From NCBI GenBank assembly GCA_964399635.1, contig CAYNRU010000034.1:124001-188000 (forward strand): a stretch of 64,000 nucleotides of DNA, in the 5' to 3' direction. The notes below the pieces were generated by a model. That model had not been told where the DNA came from. It made no database searches and was given only the letters and a program-made list of their open reading frames with translations. How positions within the stretch are numbered: position 1 is the stretch's first letter; each line of letters begins with the position of its first letter. Made by a program: the position numbers and the translations under genes. Below, piece by piece: positions 17,710-26,144 of the stretch. Source of the stretch: UBA4615 sp964399635. Its GTDB lineage: Bacteria > Pseudomonadota > Gammaproteobacteria > Burkholderiales > Burkholderiaceae_E.

Positions 17710-18180
17710 TCAGACCTCGCCGCCGAAGGCCGCGATCAGGTTGTCGACATAGGTGTCGACCATCCCCTCGAACTCGCCCTTGACCACCGGCGTGACGATC
17801 GCCTTCATCAGGCCCGGCAGCGGCACGTCCACCGTGCCGCTGATCTTCAGCACCAGGTCGGTGGACTTCTTCTTGTCGGTGATCTGCCAGCTGCCGCCCA
17901 CCAGCGCGTTGCCCACGCCCTTGACCGGCGTCCAGATCACCGTGCCGCGGGCCTTGTCGGACACGTACTTGGACGCGTAGACGGTCTGCAGGTTGGCCTG
18001 CGCGATGCCGATCTTGTGCATCTCCCAGCGGTAGACGCCGTCGCCCATGTCCACCAGCTGGTCGACCTTGGGGAAGTGGCTCACCGACTCGGGCACGTTG
18101 GAAAGCACGGCGAACACGTTCTTGAACGGTGCCTTGACCGAGAACTCGTATCCCAGATCGATGGGGATGCTGATCGCCAT
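17710..18180 (-). CDS. SRPBCC-fold protein (polyketide cyclase / CoxG-like)
   Basis: A 156-residue START/SRPBCC-domain protein. The N-terminus IDLGYEFSVKAPFKNVFAVL and the regular beta pattern with a final long helix (MVDTYVDNLIAAFGG) fit the family, which binds hydrophobic ligands in a deep cavity. There is no signal peptide. Single-domain members occur in many bacteria with unknown ligands. The gene stands alone, divergent from the amidase at 18340 with a 159-base spacer, and ends before a strong hairpin. Confidence 0.75.
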   Translation of the reverse strand: MAISIPIDLGYEFSVKAPFKNVFAVLSNVPESVSHFPKVDQLVDMGDGVYRWEMHKIGIAQANLQTVYASKYVSDKARGTVIWTPVKGVGNALVGGSWQITDKKKSTDLVLKISGTVDVPLPGLMKAIVTPVVKGEFEGMVDTYVDNLIAAFGGEV

Positions 18181-18339
18181 GGAGGTCTCCGCGTGCCGAA
18201 AGGCGTGGGTGCGCCCGGCGCGGGACCGCCGGATCTGCGGTCAGTCTAGCGGCTCGCGCCGGTTCCGGCCAAGGAGCGTGCCGCGCGACACGGCCCGGGG
18301 CCATGGGCGACAATCGCGCTCCACCGAAGAGGCGCTCCG

Positions 18340-19752
18340 ATGACCGAACCCTGGCGCTGGCCGGCCACCGAGCTGGCGCATGCGATCCGCACCCGCCGCA
18401 TCTCCAGCCGCGAGGCGACCGAGTCCTGCCTCGCCCGCACGCGCGAGGTCAACCCCGCGCTCAACGCGATCGTCCAGGTGCTCGAAGATGAGGCGCTCGC
18501 CGCGGCCGACGAGGCCGATCGCGCGGTCGGGCGCGGCGAGGCGCTCGGCCTGCTGCACGGCGTGCCGGTGACCACCAAGGTCAACGTCGACCAGCGTGGC
18601 TGCGCGACCACCAACGGCATCGTCGCCTTCGCCGATGCCATCGCCGCCGAGGACAGCCCGGTCGTCGCCAACCTGCGGCGCGCGGGCGCGGTGATCTTCG
18701 GGCGGACCAACACGCCAGCCTTCTCGTTCCGGTGGTTCACCGAGAACGACCTGCACGGACGCACGCTCAACCCCTGGTCGCGCGGCACGACCCCCGGTGG
18801 CTCGAGCGGCGGCGCGTCGTCGGCGGTCGCGGCCGGCATGGGCCCCATCGCCCACGGCAACGACCTGGCGGGCTCGGTGCGCTACCCGGCGTACTGCACC
18901 GGCATCTACGGCCTGCGCCCCTCGTTCGGGCGCGTGCCTGCGTTCCTGCCGAGCGCGAAGGAGGAGCGCCCGCCGGGCATGCAGATGATGTCGGTGCAGG
19001 GGCCGCTCGCCCGCACGGTGGCGGACCTGCGGCTCGCGCTCCACGCGATGGCCGCGCGCGACGTGCGCGACCCGTGGTGGGTGCCGGCGCCGCTCGAGGG
19101 CCCGCCGCCGGCGCGCCCGCTGCGCGTCGCGATGACGACCCGCATCCCGGGCGCCGAGGTGCACCCCGCGATCGTGCGCGCCGTGGAGCAGGCGGGCGAG
19201 TGGCTCGCGCAGGCGGGCTACGCGGTCGAGGCGGTCGAGCCGCCCGACATGGAGGCGGCGCAGGCGCTGTGGTTCGCCATCGCCGACGTCGAGGTCGCCG
19301 CGACGATGGCCGAGCCGGTGGCGCGCCTGGGCGATGCGAACCTGCGCCAGGCGGTGGCGGCGATGCACGGGCAGCCGGCCGCCGCCGACACGCTCGGCTA
19401 CCTGCGCGTGCTCGCGCGCCGCACGACGCTGGTCAGGAACTGGCAGGTGTTCCTCGAGCGGTATCCGCTGGTGCTCGGCCCGGTATGCGCGGAGCCGCCC
19501 TTCCCCTGGGGCCTGGACGCGGGGCCCGGTGCCGACATGGCCCGGATCCGCCGTGCGCAGGGCCCGCAGATGATGGTGCCGCTGCTCGGGCTGCCCGGGT
19601 TGTCCGCGCCGCTGGGCAGCGTAGACGGCGTGCCGATCGGGGTGCAGCTGATCGCCGGGCGCTTCCGCGAGGACCTGCTGCTGCAGGCTGCCGAGGTGCT
19701 CGAGTCCCGGCATCCGTCGCCCACCCCCGTCGACCCCGCGTGGGCGCGATGA
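18340..19752 (+). CDS. Amidase-signature family hydrolase
   Basis: Third amidase of the window, 470 residues. Triad: K80 in VTTKVNVD, cis-serine S155 in TPGGSSGGAS and nucleophile S179 in GNDLAGSVR, with the family's 24-residue spacing. The loop around the nucleophile (GNDLAGS instead of GTDGGGS) differs from the other two amidases, so a different acyl or amine specificity is likely. Its stop codon overlaps the start of the TauD-like dioxygenase gene as ATGA. The two are therefore translationally coupled and probably act on the same compound. Confidence 0.88.
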   Translation: MTEPWRWPATELAHAIRTRRISSREATESCLARTREVNPALNAIVQVLEDEALAAADEADRAVGRGEALGLLHGVPVTTKVNVDQRGCATTNGIVAFADAIAAEDSPVVANLRRAGAVIFGRTNTPAFSFRWFTENDLHGRTLNPWSRGTTPGGSSGGASSAVAAGMGPIAHGNDLAGSVRYPAYCTGIYGLRPSFGRVPAFLPSAKEERPPGMQMMSVQGPLARTVADLRLALHAMAARDVRDPWWVPAPLEGPPPARPLRVAMTTRIPGAEVHPAIVRAVEQAGEWLAQAGYAVEAVEPPDMEAAQALWFAIADVEVAATMAEPVARLGDANLRQAVAAMHGQPAAADTLGYLRVLARRTTLVRNWQVFLERYPLVLGPVCAEPPFPWGLDAGPGADMARIRRAQGPQMMVPLLGLPGLSAPLGSVDGVPIGVQLIAGRFREDLLLQAAEVLESRHPSPTPVDPAWAR

Positions 19753-20816
19753 TGTCCGGCGATGCGGCGCCCGCGCTGCCGCCCGAGCAGACCGGACCCG
19801 CCGCCTGGTACGGCCCGCAGTGGCGCGACCGCGACGACTGGATCCTGCACCTGACCGACGCCGACGTGGCCGAGGTCGAGGCCGCGCTGCGGGCCTGGTC
19901 GGCGCGCGGCATGCAGCCCGACACGCCGCCCGACGCGGCCGACTTCCCGCTGCCTGGCCTGGCGCCGCGGCTCGCAGCGATCCGCGACGCGCTGCTGCAC
20001 GGCCGCGGCTTCGCGCTGGTCAGGGGCATGCCGGTGGGCCGCTGGCACGCCCGCGACGCGGCGCTCGCGTTCGTGGGGCTGGGTGCGCACCTGGGCCGCG
20101 CGCGCTCTCAAAACGCGGCCGGCCACCTGCTCGGGCACGTGAAGGACCTCGGGCTCTCCAGCGCCGACCCGGCGGTGCGCATCTACCAGACCCACGAGCG
20201 CCAGACCTTCCACACCGACTCCTGCGACGTGGTCGGGCTGATGTGCCTGAGCGAGGCGAGGCGCGGCGGCGACTCGCTGCTGGTGAGCAGCACCACGATC
20301 TTCAACGAGCTGCGCCGGCGCCGGCCGGACCTGGCCGCGCTGCTGCTCGAGCCGCTCGCCACCGACCGTCGCGGCGAGGTGCCCGCGGGCATGAAGCCGT
20401 ACTTCGAGATCCCGGTGTTCAACTGGCATGCGGGCCTGCTCAGCGCGATCTACCAGCGCCAGTACATCGACAGCGCGCAGCGCTTCCCCGAGGCGCCGCG
20501 CCTGACGCCGCGCCACGTCGAGGCGCTCGACGCCTTCGATGCGCTCGCCGAGGATCCGGCCCTGCACCTCACGATGCGGCTCGCGCCGGGCGACATGCAG
20601 TTCGTGCACAACCACACGATGCTGCACGACCGCAGCGCCTTCGAGGACTGGCCCGAGCCGCAGCGGCGCCGCCACCTGCTGCGGCTGTGGCTGGCCGTGC
20701 CGGGCGCGCGTCCGCTGCCGGCGGTGTTCGCCCAGCGCTACGGCAGCGTGACGGTGGGCGACCGGGGCGGCGTGCTGGTGCCGGGTACCCGCCTGCGGAT
20801 GCCGCTCGACGCCTGA
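19749..20816 (+). CDS. TauD/TfdA-family Fe(II)/2-oxoglutarate dioxygenase
   Basis: Non-heme iron oxygenase of 355 residues. The facial triad begins with H155 and D157 (FHTDSCD); the distal histidine lies in VHNHTMLHDR, where the following arginine would bind 2-oxoglutarate carboxylate nearby. The N-terminal half resembles the branch of larger TauD-fold proteins related to gamma-butyrobetaine hydroxylases. The start is an ATGATG, the first ATG overlapping the amidase stop. Members hydroxylate and often cleave small acids; the coupling suggests this one acts on a product of the amidase. It is unlike the smaller homologue at 23604-24512. Confidence 0.87.
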   Translation: MMSGDAAPALPPEQTGPAAWYGPQWRDRDDWILHLTDADVAEVEAALRAWSARGMQPDTPPDAADFPLPGLAPRLAAIRDALLHGRGFALVRGMPVGRWHARDAALAFVGLGAHLGRARSQNAAGHLLGHVKDLGLSSADPAVRIYQTHERQTFHTDSCDVVGLMCLSEARRGGDSLLVSSTTIFNELRRRRPDLAALLLEPLATDRRGEVPAGMKPYFEIPVFNWHAGLLSAIYQRQYIDSAQRFPEAPRLTPRHVEALDAFDALAEDPALHLTMRLAPGDMQFVHNHTMLHDRSAFEDWPEPQRRRHLLRLWLAVPGARPLPAVFAQRYGSVTVGDRGGVLVPGTRLRMPLDA

Positions 20817-20969
20817 GAGCGCGGCGGGTCAGCCGTCGCGGCGCAGGCCCGCCCGGCTGGCCCGGTCGCGCGGCCATGACACGCCCGCCCGATGCCGCGC
20901 CCACTGCACCGGGCGGCGCGGCCGGGGCGGGGCTACCGTGGTCGGCCCTGCAGCGCCACGGTGCCGACC

Positions 20970-22220
20970 ATGACCGAGACCCTCTCCCGCCGCGCCCGCG
21001 CGATGAAGCGCTCCGACGTGCGCGACCTGTTGCGCCACGCGAGCCTGCCCGACATGGTGTCCCTCGCGGGCGGGCTGCCCGCGCCGGAGCTCTTCGACGT
21101 CGAGGGCATCCGCGCGGCCACGCTGGAGGCGCTCGACGCCGACCCGGCAGCCGCGCTGCAGTACGGCATGACCGAGGGTCAGCCGGCGCTGCGCGAGGCG
21201 CTGGTGCGCGTGCTCGCGGCGCGCGGGATCGCGGCCGATGCCGACGGGCTGGTGGTCACGGCCGGCTCCCAGCAGGGGCTCGACCTGGTCGCGCGGGCCC
21301 TGCTCGACGACGGCGACCCGGTGGTCGTCGAGCGCCCGTCCTACGTCGCCGCGCTCCAGGCGATCGGGCTGGCCAGCCCGCGCTGGCTGTCGATCGGCGT
21401 CGATGCCGACGGAGGGCAGGTCGAAGCGCTGGAGGCGCTGCCCGCGGCGCTGCGCCCCAAGCTCGTCTACGTCGTTCCAGATTTCGCGAACCCCTCGGGC
21501 GCGACGATGTCGCTCGCGCGCCGCCGCCGGCTCGCGCAGTGGGCGGCGCGGCACCGGGTGGTGGTGCTCGAGGACGACCCGTACGGCGAGCTGCGCACCC
21601 GCGGCGAGGCGATCGCCTCGGTCGTCTCGCTGGCGCGCGAGATCCCCGGCGCGTCGCAGTGGGTCGGCTACGCCTCCTCGCTGTCCAAGACCGTGGCGCC
21701 CGGCCTGCGGGTCGGCTGGCTGCTGCTGCCGCCCTGGCTGCACGACGCGGTCGTGCGCATCAAGCAGGCGGCCGACCTGCACACCTCGTCGTTCGCCCAG
21801 GAGATCGCGGCCCGCTACCTCGCGTCGGGGCGCCTGCCGGCTCATCTCGAGCGCATCCGCGCCGAGTACGCGCGGCGCCGCGACGCGCTGGTCGATGCGC
21901 TGCGCGAAGGCTTCGGCGAGCGGCTCGCGTTCGAGGTGCCCGAGGGCGGCATGTTCGCGTGGGCCCGCTTCGTGGATGGCACCGACACCCGCGCGCTGCT
22001 GCCGTACGCGCTCGAGCAGCGGGTGATGTTCGTGCCCGGCGACTGCTTCTTCGTCGACGCGCCCGATACGGCGTCGCTGCGGCTCAACTTCAGTGCGTCG
22101 TCGCCGCAGCGGCTGCGCGAGGGGGTGCGGCGGCTGGCCGCGGCGCACGGCGCCTGCCGTGGGCGGGCGGCATGCGCCGGCAGGCCCGCGGCATCGACCT
22201 CCAGGGCTCCGGCCGCCTGA
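20970..22220 (+). CDS. PLP-dependent aminotransferase, class I/II (ARO8/2-aminoadipate type)
   Basis: Fold-type I aminotransferase, about 416 residues. The ATG at 20970 begins just before the first recognisable helix; a GTG at 20961 is an alternative. Family marks are SLAGGLPAPELFD, VTAGSQQGLDL, the PDFANPSGATM segment, EDDPYGEL, and SSLSKTVAPGLRVGW with the PLP lysine. There is no GntR DNA-binding domain, so this is an enzyme and not a MocR regulator. It resembles aminotransferases for aromatic, branched-chain or 2-aminoadipate substrates. The last 20 residues (RGRAACAGRPAAS and beyond) are low-complexity. It follows the amidase/dioxygenase pair by 153 bases. Confidence 0.88.
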   Translation: MTETLSRRARAMKRSDVRDLLRHASLPDMVSLAGGLPAPELFDVEGIRAATLEALDADPAAALQYGMTEGQPALREALVRVLAARGIAADADGLVVTAGSQQGLDLVARALLDDGDPVVVERPSYVAALQAIGLASPRWLSIGVDADGGQVEALEALPAALRPKLVYVVPDFANPSGATMSLARRRRLAQWAARHRVVVLEDDPYGELRTRGEAIASVVSLAREIPGASQWVGYASSLSKTVAPGLRVGWLLLPPWLHDAVVRIKQAADLHTSSFAQEIAARYLASGRLPAHLERIRAEYARRRDALVDALREGFGERLAFEVPEGGMFAWARFVDGTDTRALLPYALEQRVMFVPGDCFFVDAPDTASLRLNFSASSPQRLREGVRRLAAAHGACRGRAACAGRPAASTSRAPAA

Positions 22221-22520
22221 GCGGCCCGCCGCCCGGGCTGGGACGCGCGTGCGCGCCACCAGGCTCGCGCGGTGTGCGGCGCGCGGCCGCGTCGGTGCGG
22301 TCTGCCGACCGCCTGGCGGGCCGCGCAAGCGGTGCATCGCCCGTTCGTCGGCGACGCGTGCGTCCTGCGCTGCCGGCGGTCGGGTGCCACCGCTCGGGCA
22401 TCGGCCTCGCACGATCGGACGCCGCGGGCCGGTCTAGGCTTTGGTCGTGCCGAAGCTCCGTCACCGAGTGCCCCCACCCCGCCCCGTGCCTGCGCGCGAA
22501 AACTCCCTGTGCCACGACCG
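22221..22520. other. 300-base intergenic region
   Basis: No convincing gene is visible here. The region is very GC-rich. A TAGGCT hexamer near 22433 could be a -10 element for the DUF4124 gene, but no matching -35 is evident. Confidence 0.4.
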
Positions 22521-23102
22521 ATGACCGTCCGACTCCGAACCGCCGCCATCGCCGTCGCATGCCTGCTCGGATCGACCATGTCCGACGACCCGCTGGCCGC
22601 CACCTACAAGTGCAGCCTCGGGGGCAAGCACACCTATCAGGATCAGCCCTGCGCGACCGACGTGTCCGAGCGCGGCAGCGAGTCTCGGGTAGACACCCTC
22701 GTGCCCCGGACCGGCATGGGCCGCTCGATGTCTCGCGAGGACATCACGCGGCTCAACGCGCGGGTGCAGGCCGACCTCGTCCCGATCGCCCGCACCGCGT
22801 TCGAGGCGCTGCGCGCCGGCGACGTAGGCAGCTACCTCAACCTGCTGTGCCCGCGGGCCCGCATCGCCGCGGCCGGCTCGCCGACCGTGCGCGCCAGCCT
22901 GGCGCAGCAGGGCGACAGCTTCGCCCGCGGCGGCACGCGCCTGCTGTCGATCGCCTCGAGCGACTACCAGAAGGTGACGTTCTCCGCGATCGACGAGACC
23001 GTGCTGCCCGGCAAGGTGCCCCTGTCGGGCGTGATCATCACGCAGTTCGACTACGAAGGCGACCGCCCCTGCATACGCGCCGTCGAGCGCGCAGGCTCCT
23101 AG
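22521..23102 (+). CDS. DUF4124-containing secreted protein
   Basis: A 193-residue exported protein of unknown function. The ATG at 22521 opens a short signal peptide (residues 1-27). The mature N-terminus YKCSLGGKHTYQDQPC is the DUF4124 motif, with a paired cysteine typical of this small periplasmic domain. The rest (about residues 60-193) is not recognised and has two more cysteines (NLLCPRA and RPCIRA). DUF4124 proteins are common in beta- and gammaproteobacteria, without an assigned role. Its stop overlaps the convergent thioesterase stop by three bases. Confidence 0.75.
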   Translation: MTVRLRTAAIAVACLLGSTMSDDPLAATYKCSLGGKHTYQDQPCATDVSERGSESRVDTLVPRTGMGRSMSREDITRLNARVQADLVPIARTAFEALRAGDVGSYLNLLCPRARIAAAGSPTVRASLAQQGDSFARGGTRLLSIASSDYQKVTFSAIDETVLPGKVPLSGVIITQFDYEGDRPCIRAVERAGS

Positions 23103-23560
23103 CCGACACGAGGCGGCGCTTCGCGCTCGGCCGGCAGGCAGCGCGCCAGCAGCTCCGCCGGCCAGGGCAGCGACTGGCCGGTGGCCCGGTCGATCCACAC
23201 GTGCACCGCACGGCCCCGTCCCGCGAGGCGCGACGGCCCGCTGCCGTCGGCGCCCAGGTCGTGCATCTCGATCGCATGGTGCAGGCTCGTGCGGCCGGCA
23301 CGCACCGTCTCGATCCGGCACTCGAGGACGCCGGGGGGTTTCACCTCGTGCAGGAAGTCGTACTCGAGGTGCGCCATCACCGCGGTACGCCCGGGGACGC
23401 CGCCGCGGATGCCCATCGCGACGTACCACTCGCGGAACGTGAGGTTGATGAAGGCGAAGTAGCGCGCGTTGTTGACGTGGTCCGAGAACCGGTCGTCGGG
23501 GAGGTCGGCGTCGCCGACAGGGATGCGCATCGCGTGGCTGCGCAGCGGGGCGTCGATCAT
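23099..23560 (-). CDS. Acyl-CoA thioesterase, hotdog fold (4HBT/YbgC-like)
   Basis: Single hotdog-domain protein of 153 residues. DDRFSDHVNNARYFAFI corresponds to the D-x-x-x-H-V-N-N active region of 4-hydroxybenzoyl-CoA-type thioesterases; the aspartate before HVNN is the usual nucleophile or base. HLEYDFLHEVKPPGVLECRIETVRAGRTSLHHAIEMH gives the expected beta strands after the hotdog helix. It would hydrolyse short acyl-CoA or aryl-CoA esters in the cytoplasm. It sits 43 bases after the TauD-like gene on the same strand and may be co-transcribed with it. Confidence 0.83.
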   Translation of the reverse strand: MIDAPLRSHAMRIPVGDADLPDDRFSDHVNNARYFAFINLTFREWYVAMGIRGGVPGRTAVMAHLEYDFLHEVKPPGVLECRIETVRAGRTSLHHAIEMHDLGADGSGPSRLAGRGRAVHVWIDRATGQSLPWPAELLARCLPAEREAPPRVG

Positions 23561-23603
23561 CGGGGCAGTGTCGCACGGCCGGCCCCCGCGCCGCCAGCGT
23601 GCG

Positions 23604-24512
23604 TCAGGCCGGCAGCGCGTCCCGCCCCGTCCGGGGCGCCGCGTCGAACACGTCGGGCGCGTCCGAGGTGGTCGCCCGCTGCATGTCGCGCGGCCAGCGG
23701 GTGTCGTCGAAGGGCGTGCCGCGGTGCATCGTGCAGCGGTTGTCCCACATCACCAGGTCGCCGACGCGCCAGCGGTGCAGGTAGGTGAATCGACGCTCGG
23801 TGGCGTGCGCGACCAGCCGCTCGACCAGCGCCTGCGCCTCGTCGTCCGGCAGCCCGCGCACGCGCCCGATATGCGACGCGAGGTACAGCGAGCGGCGGCC
23901 CGACTCGGGGATGGTGCGCACCAGCGGCCGGGCGACCGGCGCGAACGCAACGCGCTCCTGCTCGGACCAGTCGGTGAAGCCGAGCTTCTTCCTCGAGAAC
24001 AGCAGCGAGTGCTCCGCGACCAGCCCCTCGATGCGGGCGCGCGTCGTGTCGTCGAGCGCGTCCCACGCGGCTCGCAGGTCGGCGAACTCGGTGTGGCCGC
24101 CGATCGGCGCGACCGAGCGCGCGTAGAGCATGGACACGCGCCCGGTCGGCTGCTTGAACGAGCTGTCGGTGTGCCAGAGTCGATTGCCCATCTGGAACAG
24201 GCGCAGCCGGTGATCGGCGCCCCAGACGCGGCCATCGGCGGTGAGGTTCGCGATGTCAGCGATCTCGGGCGGCGCGCGCAGCGTCTCGCCGGGCATCACC
24301 GTCTGCACCGAGCGCTCGAGCGGGCCGAAGTGACGCGCGAACGCGAGGTGCTGCGCGACGCTCAGGTCCTGCGACGTGAAGATCAGCACCGCGAAGTCGG
24401 CCGACGCCCGGCGCACCGCGGCCAGGTCCGCGTCGGGCAGCGGACGGCTCAGGTCGATGTCGCCGACCTCGCAGGCGAAGCCTGGGGTCATCGGGGACAG
24501 GGTGATCGGCAT
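23604..24512 (-). CDS. TauD/TfdA-family Fe(II)/2-oxoglutarate dioxygenase
   Basis: Dioxygenase of 302 residues, close to the usual length of TfdA/TauD enzymes. The start at 24512 has a GAGGAG ribosome site. Iron ligands are H114 and D116 in WHTDSSF and a distal histidine in TMHRGTPFDDTR, whose arginine should bind 2-oxoglutarate. The layout resembles 2,4-D/alpha-ketoglutarate dioxygenase-like enzymes more than taurine dioxygenase, but the substrate cannot be told. It is followed by a thioesterase gene and is divergent from the crotonase operon across 316 bases. That spacer shows only a GATAAT-like element at 24713 on the plus strand. Confidence 0.87.
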   Translation of the reverse strand: MPITLSPMTPGFACEVGDIDLSRPLPDADLAAVRRASADFAVLIFTSQDLSVAQHLAFARHFGPLERSVQTVMPGETLRAPPEIADIANLTADGRVWGADHRLRLFQMGNRLWHTDSSFKQPTGRVSMLYARSVAPIGGHTEFADLRAAWDALDDTTRARIEGLVAEHSLLFSRKKLGFTDWSEQERVAFAPVARPLVRTIPESGRRSLYLASHIGRVRGLPDDEAQALVERLVAHATERRFTYLHRWRVGDLVMWDNRCTMHRGTPFDDTRWPRDMQRATTSDAPDVFDAAPRTGRDALPA

Positions 24513-24828
24513 GGTCGTCTCCTCGCCGGCGCGCGAACGCGCATCGCCATCGAGCTTATCGCCTGCGGTGCGGTCACGCCCGCGCGGGCCAGCGCCGGGC
24601 GTTCCGCAAAGGGGGCCGCCCACCGCGCCGGTCGGCGTCCCGCCGCCGGCGCCGCCGGGGCCCGGCGGTCCGATCCGGCGGGAATCGGAGTGCGCGGTGC
24701 GCCGATCGCGCCGATAATCGCATTCAACCCGTCCGGCCGCGCCTCGCGTCGCCGCGGCGCCCGCCGCAGGGGCGCCCGTCCGCACACGGCTCGCCCGTCA
24801 CCCCGCCGACCTCCCAGGATCCCGCCGC

Positions 24829-25620
24829 ATGCCGCAACTGATCATCCGCACCGACGGGCCCGTCGGCCGCGTCGTGTTCTCCAACCCCGACAAGTACAAC
24901 GCGATGTCCCGCGACATGTGGGAGGCGCTGCCGCCGGCGCTGGCGGCCTTCGATGCCGACCCGGCCGTGCGCCTGGTCGTGCTCGAGGGCGACGGCACGA
25001 AGGCCTTCGTGTCGGGCGCGGACATCTCGCAGTTCGAGGCGCAGCGCACCGACCCGGCCGCGCAGGCCCGCTACAACGCCGCGGTCGACGCCGCCTACTC
25101 GGCCCCCGGCCGCTGCAGCAAGCCGGTGATCGCCAAGATCCGCGGCATCTGCATGGGCGGTGGCCTGGGCCTGGCCGCCGCCTGCGACCTGCGCTTTTGC
25201 ACCGACGACGCCCGCTTCCGCATGCCCGCCGGGCGCCTGGGCCTGGGCTACGGCACGAACGGCGTTCACCGGTTCCTGACGGTGCTGGGTCTGCAGAACA
25301 CGCTCGACGTCTTCTTTTCGGCGCGCATCTTCGGTGCGGCCGATGCCCTGCGCATGGGCTTCGTGACCCGGGTCGAGCCGCCCGGGGCGTTCGACGCGGC
25401 CATCGACGGCTGGTGCGGCGAGGTTGCGCAGAACGCGCCGCTCACCCTGCGCGCGCTCAAGCTCACCACCAACGCGCTGACCGCCAACCCGTCGGTCGAC
25501 CAGGCCGCCGCGATGGCCGCCGCGCAAGCCGCGATCGCCGCGTGCTTCGCGAGCGACGACTACCGTGAGGGCGCGCGCGCCTTCATGGACAAGCGCGCGC
25601 CGCGCTTCACCGGCACCTGA
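24829..25620 (+). CDS. Crotonase-fold protein, enoyl-CoA hydratase/isomerase family
   Basis: Crotonase superfamily enzyme of 263 residues. The oxyanion-hole segments KAFVSGADISQF and GICMGGGLGLAAACDLRF are present. However, aligned with rat enoyl-CoA hydratase, both catalytic glutamates are replaced: the first by glycine (GGGLGLA for GGCELA) and the second by alanine (RMPAGRLGLG for GQPEILLG). A classical hydratase reaction is therefore unlikely; isomerase, hydrolase or other crotonase chemistry is possible. It is followed after 11 bases by a truncated receptor gene, then by an acyl-CoA dehydrogenase gene. Confidence 0.85.
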   Translation: MPQLIIRTDGPVGRVVFSNPDKYNAMSRDMWEALPPALAAFDADPAVRLVVLEGDGTKAFVSGADISQFEAQRTDPAAQARYNAAVDAAYSAPGRCSKPVIAKIRGICMGGGLGLAAACDLRFCTDDARFRMPAGRLGLGYGTNGVHRFLTVLGLQNTLDVFFSARIFGAADALRMGFVTRVEPPGAFDAAIDGWCGEVAQNAPLTLRALKLTTNALTANPSVDQAAAMAAAQAAIAACFASDDYREGARAFMDKRAPRFTGT

Positions 25621-25631
25621 GCCCCGCGGCC

Positions 25632-26141
25632 CGCACCGTGCCCGAGCTGATCGCTCTGCTCAATGCCAGCCCTGGCGTGGCCTGCGGCACCTCCGGGGTC
25701 GGTGGCGCCGGCTATCTCGCGGCCGAGCTGCTGCAGGCGATGGCCGGCGTGCGCATGACGCACGTGCCGCTGCTCTTCTCGTCGATGGCGACCGCGATCC
25801 CGTTCGTCCAGGGCGGCAAGATCAACGCGCTCGCGGTGACCTCCACGATCCGCGCGGCGGCGCTGCCCGACGTGCCCACCGTCGCCGAGCAGGGCCTGGC
25901 GGGCTTCGAGGCGAGCCTGTGGTTCGGGATGGTCGGGCCGGCCAGGCTGCCCGCCGACATCGTCGCGCGTGTCAACGCCGCGCAGAACGCCGCGCTCGCC
26001 GATCCGGCGGTGCAGGCCGCGATCCGCAAGCAGGGCTACGAGGCGCAGCCCGGCAGCCCGGCCGACCTCGCGCGGCCGATTCGCGGCGACGGCGAGAAGT
26101 GGGCCCGCGTCATCCGTGACGCCAAGATCGCGTTCGACTGA
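25632..26141 (+). pseudogene. Bug/TctC-type tripartite tricarboxylate receptor remnant
   Basis: The frame encodes the C-terminal half of a Bug-family periplasmic receptor: TVPELIALLNA, then SGVGGAGYLAAELLQAMAGV, LPDVPTVAEQGLAGFEA and a normal end. About 130-150 N-terminal residues, including the signal peptide, are absent; homology begins about 12 bases after the preceding crotonase stop. Inside, HVPLLFSSMATAIPF lacks the roughly 17 residues (YKG... to ...GGQV) that normally separate HVP from the next strand. So there is an N-terminal truncation and a separate in-frame deletion. A GTG at 25638 could give a 167-residue product, but it could not be exported or fold as a receptor. Confidence 0.85.
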
Positions 26142-26144
26142 GCC

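Noticed and set aside
20970..22220. MocR-type transcription factor
   Set aside because: The protein begins directly with the aminotransferase fold; no GntR helix-turn-helix precedes it.
19820..23788. Very long plus-strand open frame of more than 1300 codons
   Set aside because: It runs out of frame across the TauD-like, aminotransferase, DUF4124 and thioesterase genes; the translation is arginine/alanine/proline-rich and shows no domain. Such shadows are expected in very GC-rich DNA.
25638..26141. A functional short Bug-type receptor starting at GTG 25638
   Set aside because: There is no signal peptide, the first domain is missing, and an internal block is deleted, so a two-lobed binding protein cannot form.
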